Below, piece by piece: positions 10,048 to 19,711 of a DNA stretch of 64,000 bases. Below the pieces are notes generated by a model. The model ran no database searches. It was not told where the DNA came from and worked only from the letters and a program-made list of their open reading frames with translations. The stretch is from the NCBI GenBank assembly GCA_030704615.1, contig CM060731.1, positions 55,856,756 to 55,920,755 on the forward strand. Direction: 5' to 3'. Both the position numbers and the translations under genes were made by a program. The DNA is from Takakia lepidozioides. Its lineage: Eukaryota; Streptophyta; Takakiopsida; Takakiales; Takakiaceae. The number at the start of each line of letters is the position of its first letter. Within the stretch, counting starts at the first letter, position 1.

Positions 10048-10974
10048 TGTCGCGCGGCTTTTACTCACCCATCCCTTCGCTATCCGAGGCGGAAACTCAA
10101 GATAGAAGAGTTGGAAATCTCTAAGTACTCAGCCCGCGCAGAACAATCAGTCATGACCTACAGCTAGTGTATCATGGGGGTTTTTCCTATTTGTTTCCTT
10201 TTCCGCATTCATCTTAGCTACCTTACCATTGATAATTAAGTATCAGTTTGCTTCATCAATTTATCGGTTTCCTTCACTCCTCCATTCAATCCACAGCTTC
10301 ACTCAGATCTCTCTACACAGTGTGATTGTATCGTATAAGTATCAGATTATGATTTATCAGGTATCAGGCCGAAGCCATTGTGTCTCTATTCTCCTCTACA
10401 ATATCCCTACAGCTTTGCATATAACAAGCATCTACTAATCCTCTTTCATCGTGCTCACCGACTCCGCTCCCGCCTGACTCCGAAGTCCTCCCGAATAATG
10501 ATAATAATGATCCCTCATCATTCCCCGTTCTCCCTTTATCCTCCTATCCGCGGTTCTAACCGTTTCCCTCTCTAACCGTCGTATGTGAACTAACATGTTC
10601 CCTTCACTGGTGTTGTTCCCCACAGTCGTTCCCTGTCCTACTCTTCGTTCCCTATTATCGTGACAGCTGTGTCGACTGTGACGGCTGTGTGGGCTGTGTG
10701 GGTTGTGACGGGCTGTGTGGCTGTGTGGGCTGTGACGGCTGTGTGGGCTGTGACTGCTGTGTCGGCTGTGACGACTGTGACGGGCTGTGTTGGCTGTGTG
10801 GGCTGTGACGACTGTGTGGGCTGTGACTGCTGTGTCGGCTGTGTGGGCTATGTAACCCCCTCTACAGTGCGCTGCTGTCACCCCTAAGGTTCCTGTTTGT
10901 CTCAGTCTGTGCAAAAATTAAGGGTACCCTACAGATCCCGTATAAGTGTCTAAGTCCCCTACAGTCCTCTAACA
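10048..10974 (-). repeat. 3' LTR of element B
   Basis: 927 bp. Apart from minisatellite length it differs from the 5' LTR only by scattered substitutions and small indels, so the insertion is recent. It contains the minisatellite at about 10665-10850 and the first codons of ORF0 near its end. Its lower boundary TGTCGCGCGG at 10048 directly follows the target duplication GTGGT. Confidence 0.93.
10665..10852. repeat. GGCTGTG minisatellite in the 3' LTR
   Basis: Irregular array of 9-10-bp units GGCTGTGNN (GGCTGTGAC, GGCTGTGTG, GACTGTGAC). About half the length of the corresponding array in the 5' LTR, so copy number has changed since insertion. Confidence 0.9.
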
Positions 10975-10998
10975 TTTACCCCTTCCCCCTCAAAAAGC
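10975..10998 (-). other. Polypurine tract of element B
   Basis: Minus strand reads TTTTTGAGGGGGAAGGGGTAAA immediately before the LTR start TGTTAGAGG. Purine-rich tract of the kind used to prime plus-strand DNA; its position fixes the 3' LTR start and shows that the two downstream ORFs lie inside the element. Confidence 0.85.
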
Positions 10999-11012
10999 CG
11001 TGTCCTCACGGT

Positions 11013-13436
11013 TTACTGTTTCTGAGTAGCAACCCTTTGTGAGTGAGCACCTTGTTGACGTTGAGAGTTTCGTGGCGGGCTGTGTGTACGAGCCCGAGGT
11101 CTGTCTCTGGTTGACGGAGATGGTTGATCACTACCTGGATAAGTGAGGCCTTCTGGAGGCTGATATCGAGGTAATCTTTCCGGCATAGGAGATCCCCTTT
11201 GTTTCTTCTCTTCCATCTGAATTGCATAGTCTTCTCCCATGTCAAAAGAATTCTGTGAAGAAACAGTTGTATCAGAATCCTCATCGCCTCTCAGGTGTTT
11301 TAATTTTCGAACTTTTTGTGGAATCATCTGGGGCATACAATGCTGTCCTACCATGTCTGGAAGTTTGCATTTTACAACCTGGTGTAACCGTTGAACAGCA
11401 AAATTGGTGTAGACACTGAGCTCCTTGTCTGTCCAAATGAGTGGGGTACCAATTACTGGTGCAGCGTGCAAGTATTTCCATGCGATATGTCCCTTATAGA
11501 AAATGTCATCAAGTCCGAATTTCTGTGTTGACAAATTGTTGCAGGCTGCTTGAAACCATGAACGAATTTGAGAATCCTTCTGTATCATAACTTTTGGGTC
11601 ATATAGGTACATATGAGGTGGCACCGAAGGTAATACCCAATGATCTCCACTGGAGTAACTTTGAAAGCGTGCTTGCATCTTTTGTTGCTCAATGTGGTAA
11701 CGTATCAGAAAACAAGCAGCGTAGTATAACCCGCACCCCATGACAATACTTGCTATTTCCTTGGTCTTGGTATAAATGAGTCCATGTACAACCTGGAAAG
11801 CAACCAATTCCCTCAACATGGTACCTGCCTCGTGCCAGTATTGTGCAAAGTGATGATCTTCAATATGTCGATTGTTTGGAAGAACTTTAGTCCTGGTTGC
11901 CACTGGCAGCCAAATACGCATGATTTGGTAGTAATGTGCGAATGACTGCGGAGGACTAAATTCTTTCCAAGCCAAATCCAACATGATGGGAATTTGGTTG
12001 AAGGGCATAATCATAGCCCTACTGTACTCCCTGGCAGCTGGAGTTTTAGGTGGGTTAAAAGCTGCATTGCCCCATACCTCCGGCTGTGGTGGCTGTGGTG
12101 TGGTTGTAGTAACCACAGGTTCAGCTACTGGTACACTGACCTGTTGTGGTGGTGGTGGTACTGGTTCCTGTACCATTGGCATCTCCTGCACCTCCTGTGA
12201 AGACTGAAAAGCCAGAGTTCTGGCTTGCAAATAAGAAGCCATTAGCTGTTCCTGAGGGATATAGACTCTTTGGTCGATGTTTGAAGTGAGGTCTTCCACT
12301 TGAGTCTGGAGTCCGTCTACATCCTCTTGTAACTCTGCTATCCTACTATAGACATTGTCTATAGTAGTTGTGGCAATGTTCTGCACCTGCAGTCTGAGCT
12401 CATTCATCTCGCTTTGGGTGAGCTTCCGTGGGCTTTTGCCCTCTACTGGCCCTTGTGCTAACCAGACCTGCATAAGGCTGTTATCCACCAAGCTGCTTGT
12501 GGTTCCCCTGAGAGTTTGCTCCTCTCTTAGCTTATACAATTCCAACTGCTGTTGTAAATCCTTCATGCGCTTCGCCTGTGGCTCAACCAATTGCGCATAG
12601 GCAGCAAGTAGATTATTGGCTTCTTTCGAAGCCTTGTTACTGACCGCGATTTCATTTCTATTGGCCACGATGGTTTGTTGCAACTCCACGATGTATTTCT
12701 CATTCTCAGCTTCCATCTGCCTGTATTGCTTGAAAGTATCTTCATTGCGACAGATTGTATTCTTCATATCGACAATGAGCTTCATGTGCTCCACATTCTC
12801 TTCTTCTGCCTTCGTACATTTTTCCGCTTGACTGTTTATTTCTTTTGTTGATTGGTCAAGCATAGTTGTAAATGTAGCGCATTGTATCGCCATCCTGTTA
12901 TGCACTGTCTGCAACTCCGTATGTAGTGCATTCAGTTCTTGCAACTTGCTTTCATGCTGCACCTGCATTTGGTATAGCTGTTGCTTATGTGCTTCGTGCA
13001 ACTGGTCTTGCGCGAGGCCTGCCTCAATCAATTGTTGCTTGGCCAATTGCAAAGCCATTTCTGTATTGGCCAAGTCCTGCTTCATCTTGAGAGTGACCTC
13101 TTCATCGACCTTGTTTGCACACTCAGTGGCAAGTCGAGCCTCAAACTCCTTCCTGAGTTCTTCTTTCAAGGCTGTCAATTGGGTAATTGGAACATGGGTT
13201 TTGACATAAGTCCCCAACAAATTAAGTGTCCTGCCTATGGAACTCATCAGCATTGCCTGTTGAGGGTCATCATGGTGAGGTTGCTGCTGTTCCTCCCGAT
13301 CTTCAACAGTATGATGTCTCACTAACCATTCAGACCATTGTCCCACCGGATTTTCTTCCTGAACTACTTCATTTATGACCGGTGCTACAGTGTCATGGCC
13401 TTCCGCCTGTGGTACCTCCGACACAGGTGTGTGCAT
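11013..13436 (-). CDS. Element B downstream ORF-2, 807-aa coiled-coil protein
   Basis: Uninterrupted ORF between integrase and the polypurine tract, the position where some plant elements carry an env-like ORF. Residues about 90-310 are heptad-rich coiled coil (LKEELRKEFEARLATECANK; EENVEHMKLIVDMKNTICR). Residues about 345-400 form a second short coiled coil and 435-480 are Pro/Gln/Val-rich. Residues about 490-720 form a globular-looking domain (SFAHYYQIMRIWLPVATRTK; EIASIVMGCGLYYAACFLI). The C-terminus is basic, Arg/Ser/Pro-rich (STRDRPRARTHSPPRNSQRQ). There is no signal peptide and at most one weak hydrophobic stretch, so it does not look like an envelope glycoprotein. The ATG overlaps the stop of the 514-aa ORF (TAATG). 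Function unknown; a structural or nucleic-acid-binding role is a guess. Confidence 0.8.
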   Translation of the reverse strand: MHTPVSEVPQAEGHDTVAPVINEVVQEENPVGQWSEWLVRHHTVEDREEQQQPHHDDPQQAMLMSSIGRTLNLLGTYVKTHVPITQLTALKEELRKEFEARLATECANKVDEEVTLKMKQDLANTEMALQLAKQQLIEAGLAQDQLHEAHKQQLYQMQVQHESKLQELNALHTELQTVHNRMAIQCATFTTMLDQSTKEINSQAEKCTKAEEENVEHMKLIVDMKNTICRNEDTFKQYRQMEAENEKYIVELQQTIVANRNEIAVSNKASKEANNLLAAYAQLVEPQAKRMKDLQQQLELYKLREEQTLRGTTSSLVDNSLMQVWLAQGPVEGKSPRKLTQSEMNELRLQVQNIATTTIDNVYSRIAELQEDVDGLQTQVEDLTSNIDQRVYIPQEQLMASYLQARTLAFQSSQEVQEMPMVQEPVPPPPQQVSVPVAEPVVTTTTPQPPQPEVWGNAAFNPPKTPAAREYSRAMIMPFNQIPIMLDLAWKEFSPPQSFAHYYQIMRIWLPVATRTKVLPNNRHIEDHHFAQYWHEAGTMLRELVAFQVVHGLIYTKTKEIASIVMGCGLYYAACFLIRYHIEQQKMQARFQSYSSGDHWVLPSVPPHMYLYDPKVMIQKDSQIRSWFQAACNNLSTQKFGLDDIFYKGHIAWKYLHAAPVIGTPLIWTDKELSVYTNFAVQRLHQVVKCKLPDMVGQHCMPQMIPQKVRKLKHLRGDEDSDTTVSSQNSFDMGEDYAIQMEEKKQRGSPMPERLPRYQPPEGLTYPGSDQPSPSTRDRPRARTHSPPRNSQRQQGAHSQRVATQKQ

Positions 13437-14980
13437 TATATGTACCTCAGGATTTTCTTGGGCAACTGTTGCACCTCTGGGATTTCTGTCTGCTTGACCA
13501 GACCAGAATATTCATAGAGAAGGTCCCCTTTCTCTATTTCTGCCACTATCTGTTCTGTAGTTGGAATATCTATCCCTTCACTTTCCAAATCAATTATTTC
13601 GGGTTGAGCTGCATGGATAACTTGTGACCTTGTGACAAGTCGTTCAAGTGGCTGTGTTGGTTGTGATGCAGAAGTAACTTCTTCCTCCCTCTCTGAAGGT
13701 CCTGCTTCCAGTAATAACATTCTTTTGTGCTGCTGTGCCCCTTCCTGGTCATGAGCTTGGGAAACATTATCATGCGGAATCCGTGAAGCCAGTGGATCCG
13801 CCACTACAGTCTTTCCCCTTCTCTGCCTCTTAGTCTCGGGTTGTGCTGCTAGTCCACCCTCACTGTGTGAAGAGCCTTGCTCTTCCATTGCAGTTGTTTC
13901 TGGCTCAAACACTCCCATTTCCTTCCTTTCTTGTGCATTAAGTATGCCAGAACTAAGGATTATTTGAGCAATGATTGGGCCAGACACTATGATAGGAGAT
14001 TTTGCGGTAGTACCTTGTAATCTTTTCATCTCCTCTACCAGTGCGTTGTACATTATGTCCGCCCATGGTACCTCTTGTCCCTTCAAGCCTTTGAGGATTT
14101 CCTCTGTGAAGGATCTGCTCAAATATTGTTGGTTCTGTTTCAGGGCAATCAGAACGTTCAATACTTGGCCTATGTCTTTTAACCCTGGGTACACAGCTTT
14201 GGTACAAGCATAACCCTGAGTTTTAAAGAAACTCCCTTCTTGGAATAAATCCCCTATTTGCAGTCTTTCCCTGTGTTCCTCCACATACACATGACCTGCT
14301 GGCAATCGAAACAATTGCTGGAGGTATAGGGGAGTAATCATTAATTCAACTCCCTTCACCGTTGTTGTTCCTGTCTTTGGCTCAAAGTTCTGCAAAAATT
14401 GTAACATGTACTGTCTATGGTGTAGTGTCCAATCCATGCTTTGCAATCCTTCCAATCTCAGCTCCTTCAGTATCTTTATCGCCTGTGGGGTAGCCATCGT
14501 TTGTTTTTGCAGAATTGTGGTGCTCTTCACCCTGATTTCCTCCATTCCTCTCACTCTCTTCATCTTAGACTCACAGAACTGCTTTGGCTGTAACAACTGC
14601 AGGAATGCCTGTAGTGCACAAAGCAGAAACGTATGGTTGCCGCAGAAAGCTATGGGTAATCTCTTGTAAGCCTGCGGGGCTTGCAAGCATTGTTCAAGAG
14701 AAAAGCTCTGCTCTTTCGTTTCGTGTCTCTGCCATTGCGTAAGTAATATTGCGAGCGTATAGTCTGTTAGTTCCTCCATAGTTTCCAAGTTATAGCATTT
14801 ATGGCCTGTCCTGTCGAGACGCCCGTTACTCAGAACGACGCCGCCTCTTGCGCTTAATTTTCCTCCATTTTCTTGATCATTTCTCTGGTTTTCTATTGGC
14901 TGTATCCGCTGTGACTGGATTTTAACTTTTATCTTCTTTAGTGGACTTTCCCTGTTGGATAGTCCACTAGGATCACACAT
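13436..14980 (-). CDS. Element B downstream ORF-1, 514-aa protein
   Basis: Intact ORF downstream of integrase. The N-terminus is basic (ESPLKKIKVKIQSQRIQP). Residues about 60-310 look like a folded alpha-helical domain; the segment LMITPLYLQQLFRLPAGHV preceded by MLQFLQNFEPKTGTTTVKG resembles the so-called putative plant transposon protein domain found in plant retroelement accessory ORFs (resemblance by eye only). Residues 370-400 hold a likely nuclear signal (KRQRRGK) and the C-terminal third is acidic and Ser/Gln-rich. The ORF ends in a TAA overlapping the ATG of the 807-aa ORF. A diverged fragment of the same family at 34497-34650 keeps the LQIGDLFQE segment, so the gene is a repeated family member and not chance ORF. 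Translation would need reinitiation, splicing or an internal start. Confidence 0.8.
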   Translation of the reverse strand: MCDPSGLSNRESPLKKIKVKIQSQRIQPIENQRNDQENGGKLSARGGVVLSNGRLDRTGHKCYNLETMEELTDYTLAILLTQWQRHETKEQSFSLEQCLQAPQAYKRLPIAFCGNHTFLLCALQAFLQLLQPKQFCESKMKRVRGMEEIRVKSTTILQKQTMATPQAIKILKELRLEGLQSMDWTLHHRQYMLQFLQNFEPKTGTTTVKGVELMITPLYLQQLFRLPAGHVYVEEHRERLQIGDLFQEGSFFKTQGYACTKAVYPGLKDIGQVLNVLIALKQNQQYLSRSFTEEILKGLKGQEVPWADIMYNALVEEMKRLQGTTAKSPIIVSGPIIAQIILSSGILNAQERKEMGVFEPETTAMEEQGSSHSEGGLAAQPETKRQRRGKTVVADPLASRIPHDNVSQAHDQEGAQQHKRMLLLEAGPSEREEEVTSASQPTQPLERLVTRSQVIHAAQPEIIDLESEGIDIPTTEQIVAEIEKGDLLYEYSGLVKQTEIPEVQQLPKKILRYI

Positions 14981-15290
14981 GCGACATGAATTCAGTTTTT
15001 TGTACTTGCCGTTCGTTCTGTTTCCCTTTTTCCGTATTCATTAATGGGCCCGCCTTTCATCCCTTTTGACGGCCGTTCTTGTCCTCTTTCTTTTTGACAC
15101 CTGTCCTTGCACTTCATTCTCTGCTGTGTGTCGCACCCTGACCTCCACGTGTCTATTTTTAAATTAATTTCCGTTTCTTCTTCCTTCAGCCATTTTCCTG
15201 AAGTTTTTATGTGTCCACTTGTCACTGATTCTATGGATCGTGTAACTTTAGTAGGCTGTGTTGAGCTGTGACAGGCTGTGTCATACTGTG
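14981..15290. other. Spacer between integrase ORF and 514-aa ORF
   Basis: About 270 bp with no supported gene before the minisatellite begins. A short open frame at 14992-15225 on the minus strand shows no recognisable features. Confidence 0.5.
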
Positions 15291-15535
15291 TTACGCTGTG
15301 ATAGGCTGTGTTGCACTGTGGTAAGCTGTGATAGGCTGTGACACGCTGCGGTAGGTTGTGATAGGCTGTGTCACGTCGTGACGGGCTGTGATAGGCTGTG
15401 TCACGCCGTGCTGGGCTGTGATAGGCTGTGTCACGCCGTGATGGGCTGTGATAGGCTGTGTCACGCCGTGATGGGCTGTGATAGGTTGTGTCACGCCGTG
15501 ATGGGCTGTGATAGGCTGTGTCACGTTTGTTTTGC
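15252..15535. repeat. Minisatellite inside the pol C-terminus
   Basis: About nine units near 30 bp, built from GGCTGTGATAGGCTGTGTCACGC-like steps; the best-conserved copies are at 15400-15535. On the minus strand it is in frame and encodes a repeated VTQPITAHHG peptide at the C-terminus of pol. The core GGCTGTG is the same as in the LTR minisatellites. Confidence 0.9.
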
Positions 15536-16049
15536 CCACCCCGGTCATATATATGGGCCTAGCGACAAGTGTTCCATACTCCGTTCGTAACACTGGTGCA
15601 GCCCGTGACTGCTCTTGCGGTTCAACATGCAAATCATGCTGCAGGGGTTTGTCATGGATACCACTGTACCCCTTCAACTTATTTGCATTGACTCTTCCCA
15701 GCATTTCTTTGTTAATGGTTTGTAACATGGCTGTGTTGTTATCATACATCTTTTGTATGACATAAGGTCCTTTCCATGGTGATTTAAGCTTAGAAGCTTG
15801 AATCTTTCCTTTCTTCTGCAACCATAGAACCAAATCCCCCGTCTTAAAAGTCTTTAACTTGCCTTCATCAAACTGTTCCTTTCTCTTCATCTGAATTCTG
15901 GTCATATTATCAGCTGCATCAGCACGTACTTCTTCCACATGGTATAATTCATGTTTCCTGACCTTGATGGAGTCTTGCAATTCCATTCTTTTTCCCCACT
16001 CCGTTCTCATGGTAGGTAACAGGAATTCCACTGGAAGTAAGGCTTCCAT
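15291..16049 (-). pseudogene. Integrase C-terminal domain and repeat tail of element B
   Basis: About 252 aa, the C-terminal end of pol in a different frame from the integrase core (a frameshift lies at about 16050-16080). It has the GPF/Y-like domain (FKTGDLVLWLQKKGKIQASK; SPWKGPYVIQKMYDNNTAML) that follows the core in Ty3/gypsy integrases. The last 90 residues are tandem VTQPITAHHG repeats from the minisatellite. No chromodomain is seen, consistent with a non-chromovirus. Confidence 0.85.
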
Positions 16050-16057
16050 ACCATAAA

Positions 16058-17728
16058 CTAATTGGAATGGTTTATACTTGTGGTGACTTTATACGAAGTC
16101 CTGTATGACCATAAAGCTGTCAGCAGCTTTGTATCCCAATCCGTTCTGTTTGCATTGACTATCTTAGCCAAGATAGTACATAGTATTTTGTTGGTAGCCT
16201 CTGCCTGTCCATTACCCTGTGGGTAATATGTTGTACTCTTTCTATGCACAATCATAAACTCTTTAGTCAATAACTCAATGGTCTCATTCATGAAGTGACT
16301 TCCTTGATCACTGATAAATTCTAAGGGACATCCAAATCGTGTAAGTATGTTCTCGTACAGGAACCTTGCTGTGGACTTGGCTGTGTTGTCCCTCAAAGCT
16401 TTAGCTTCCACCCACTTTGTAGTATAATCAGTGGCTGTAATTATGTACCTGTTTTGTGTATTCTTGGATGGTGGATTAATTGGTCCAACAAAGTCTAGTC
16501 CCCATTTCTGAAATGGTTCCGTAGGCATTGTAGGATGCAAGGCCATTCTTCCAGATCTCTGCAAAGGTCCTAGCCTCTGACATTCATCACACTTCTGACA
16601 ATACTCATGTACATCTTTGAACAACGTAGGCCACCAGTATCCTGCGAGTAGTATCTTTCTACTGGTAGTCTCTTCTCCAAAATGACCTCCAGCCACTCCT
16701 TTATGAACTTCCTCCAAGACTTTATTTACTTCATGGTGGTACAAGCATCGTTTTAGTACCCCATCTGGTCCTAACTTATACATTCTGCTTCCTACCATAG
16801 TATAAGGTAAAGCTTTGATAGCGATTCTCTTCCTCTGCTCCTTACCATAACTAGGTGGGCACTGACCATGAGCAAGGTAGTATCTGATTGGCCACTGCCA
16901 ATCTAACCATTCATCTGCACTTCCTTGCACCTCCATTACAAATAAACTCGCATCAGGTAACTGATCGTCCACTCCTGTGGCGGCCTCTCCTGTTGTTAGT
17001 CGTGACAAATGATCTGCCACAAGATGCAAACGGCCAGGCTTGTAAATAACCTCGAACTCAAACTCATGCAAGATTATTAACCACCTCGCTATCCTTCCAC
17101 TTATCAAAGGTTTGTTCACCAGATATATCAGAGCCTGGTGATCCACATAAAACATAAACTTTCTTCCCAATAGGTAATGCCTGAATTTCTTCACTGCATA
17201 GATCATTGCCAATGCTTCTCTTTCCGTTGTGCTATAGTTCCTCTCAGCACTGTTCATCAACCGGCTAGCATAGTACACAGGTGAATCTATATTCCCTGTA
17301 ACATTCTGGGCTAACACCGCTCCCAACGCTTCTCCTGATGCATCGCAGTGAACATGAAATACTACATGCCAGTGAGGGTTAATCAGCACAGGTGTAGTTG
17401 TTACTGACAGTGTAAGTTCCTCAAACGCCTGTTGACATTCAGCTGTCCATGCAAACACTGCATCTTTCTTCAGAAGCTTGCTCAATGGTGCTGCTATTTG
17501 TGCATACCTTTTGACAAATCTTCTGTAATAACTGGTTTGCCCAAGGAATCTCCTTAAACTCTTAACATTCACTGGTGGTGGAGAGACTTTAATGGACTCT
17601 GTCTTCCTGGGATCCACAAGGAGTCCCTTCTTACACACAATGTGTCCCAGAAGCACCCCTGAGTTCACACAAAAGTACACTTCTCTGGGTTCAAGCCCAG
17701 ACCTCTCATCCTGCATCTGGCCAGGCAT
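16058..17728 (-). pseudogene. RNase H and integrase core of element B
   Basis: 556-aa frame. Includes the RT thumb/connection, RNase H (HCDASGEALGAVLAQN; FMFYVDHQALIYLVNK), the H2C2 zinc finger (HKGVAGGHFGEE ... CQKCDEC) and a complete DDE integrase core (GLDFVGPINPP; FISDQGSHFMN; GNGQAEATNK). It ends at a frameshift in the VTTSINHSN area. The first 20 or so residues are out of frame, caused by a one-base loss near 17670 that separates it from the upstream RT frame. Integrates the cDNA into host chromatin in a working element. Confidence 0.9.
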
Positions 17729-18663
17729 AACTCCAATTTATGCAAGTGCTCATTCTTAGAGCTGTACACACTGAAATCATCCAAAAACACCTGCATGAAA
17801 TCATCCAGATACTCTTGAAAAGATTCACTTATCACTCTCTGAAAGGTCGCTGGTGCATTACAAAGTCCAAAGGGCATGACTTTGTATGCATAAGCCCCCC
17901 AGTCTGTGATGAAAGCTGTTTTCCCTTGGTCTTCTTCTGCCACTTGCACTTGATTATAACCACTGAAGCCATCCATGAATGAGTACATCTCATGGCCTGC
18001 CACAGTGTCTAATACTGCTTCTGTGAATGGCAAAGGGAAAGGATCTTTCTTCGTACAAGCATTCAGCTTCTTATAGTTCACACATACTCTTAGTTTGCCA
18101 TTCTTCTTGGGAACTATAACAATGGGTGACAACCAAGTTGTATACTCTATTGGGTATATAAACTTAGCCTCAGCCAACTTCTTTATCTCTTCTCCAACCT
18201 TCTGTGCGTAGTTGGGATTCATTCTATACCTCGCCTGCTTGATTGGTACTGACCCTGGTTCCAGTTCAATTTTATGCTGACAGACTTCAGGTGGTATCCC
18301 TTTTAGATCCTCATAGCTCCAAGCAAATACATCTCTGTATTTGATGAACAAGCTTTTAGCTTCTTCAAAGAACTCTGGCTCCAAATCAGCTCCTACTTTC
18401 ACCATTCTCGGTTCCTCCTGAGTTCCCACATTTACTTCTCTCACCTGCTCATCAGCTGTGATTGTCCAACCAGTCACCACTTCATCCTTTAAGCTCACAG
18501 TGGCTGGTTCTTCTAGGATTTCTATCTCTCCCTCCTTTTCTTCATAGAAATGTGGTGGGTAACAGTTGGTTTCCTCTTCAATTGGTGTTGTGTCACTACA
18601 CCACAGCAGATACCTCTCAAACAACTTAGGCTTTCCAGCCGCATCTCTGCAACCTGCTCCCAT
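17665..18663 (-). pseudogene. Reverse transcriptase of element B
   Basis: 332-aa frame with RT motifs in order: RYRMNPNYAQKVGEEIKK, LSPIVIVPKKNGKLRVCVNY, FMDGFSGYNQVQVAEEDQGK, FGLCNAPATFQ and FLDDFSVYS (catalytic Asp-Asp). Upstream it overlaps the protease frame through a one-base deletion near 18585 (compare 48940-48960, where the base is present). Downstream it shifts at about 17670. Confidence 0.9.
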
Positions 18664-19697
18664 TCTGGGTGTGCAGCAAATAGGGTAGCTTCCTGCTCCT
18701 CATCCAGTCCTCCCCTCCAGTCATACTCTCTGACTCCTCGAGGTCTTCCTTTAGCAGGTAATCTACTAGATTTCTTTGTGGTAATTTGTATCTCGTGCAT
18801 CCCATTATGCACAGTTAGTAACTGAGAATTCCAGTCATGGAATACCCTGGCCTGTTTCAGCCACGGACGTCCCAATAATAAGGAGTAAGCCTCCATGACT
18901 TCATCCATTTTTAATACAGTTACTGTGATCATAAAGATCATTTTCTGTATCTGTATCTTAACTCCTCTTATTAATCCCAATGGCTGTACACTTCTTTGAT
19001 CTGCCATTGTTACTGTAAATGGGGCTGGTTTCATGTTACTTAGACCAAGCTTCTTCCTTAATTGGTCTGTCATGATATTTACTCCAGAACCACCATCTAT
19101 CAGTACATCAGTTAGTTCTGTGCTTCCAATTCTCAATTGGATTACTGGCATAGAATCATCAAAGTCCATGACTGGTTCTCGCCCTTCCGGCTTCACATTA
19201 TAACTGGTCACCTTGCTGTTCAGGTCTGTGTTTCCTGTCTCTTGGGCAATTCGATTGATTGCCTGATACAGCCTGTGCCTACAATAAGGTGCCACAGCTA
19301 ATAGCTGTCCAATGGTAATTTCTGCTTTGGTCTGACATATTACTTCAGCCAAAGTCTCTTCATTACTTTGCATGTCTGCATCTTCTTTTTTCCTTTCTTC
19401 CTCACTCCCCTCTTTTTCTCCATCCGAATCAGAGGAATCTGCCACAGGAATATCAGTACTCTTTTGCATTTCCCTTATAGTATCTGCCACTTCCTTGTGC
19501 AGTTCCTTCTCATCCTTCCAAGTCTCTTCATCTTCAGGCATATCATTGCCACTTCCAGTCTCATCTTCTTCCTCTTCTACTGGAGGTATTAGTTTGGCTT
19601 TACTTCTTGTTACTATCATTGTACTTACTTCTGGTACAACACATGGCCTAACCATGTGAGCTGCCACCACTGGGCCCTCATTCACAGGAGCTCTCAT
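18522..19697 (-). pseudogene. Gag-pol linker and protease of element B
   Basis: 391-aa frame. The N-terminal part is the acidic gag-protease linker (SKAKLIPPVEEEEDETGSGN). The protease has VLIDGGSGVNIMTDQLRKKL and the downstream LLLGRPWLK motif typical of retropepsins. The C-terminal 25 residues are out of frame after a single-base deletion near 18585. It was originally one frame with gag; a separate one-base deletion near 19899 disconnects it. Confidence 0.88.
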
Positions 19698-19711
19698 CTC
19701 ATTCTGGTGTC

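Noticed and set aside
10435-10914. 159-aa minus-strand ORF rich in Thr, His and Ser; similar ORFs at 22907-23338 and 43818-44087
   Set aside because: They are translations of the LTR minisatellite with flanking LTR, with no conserved length between copies.
11013-14980. Envelope glycoprotein for the two ORFs after integrase
   Set aside because: No signal peptide, no clear membrane anchor, no cysteine-rich surface domain or cleavage site; coiled coil and basic tail suggest something else.
16058-17728. Second (archaeal-type) RNase H as in classic Tat elements
   Set aside because: RNase H runs directly into the integrase H2C2 finger with no room for another domain.
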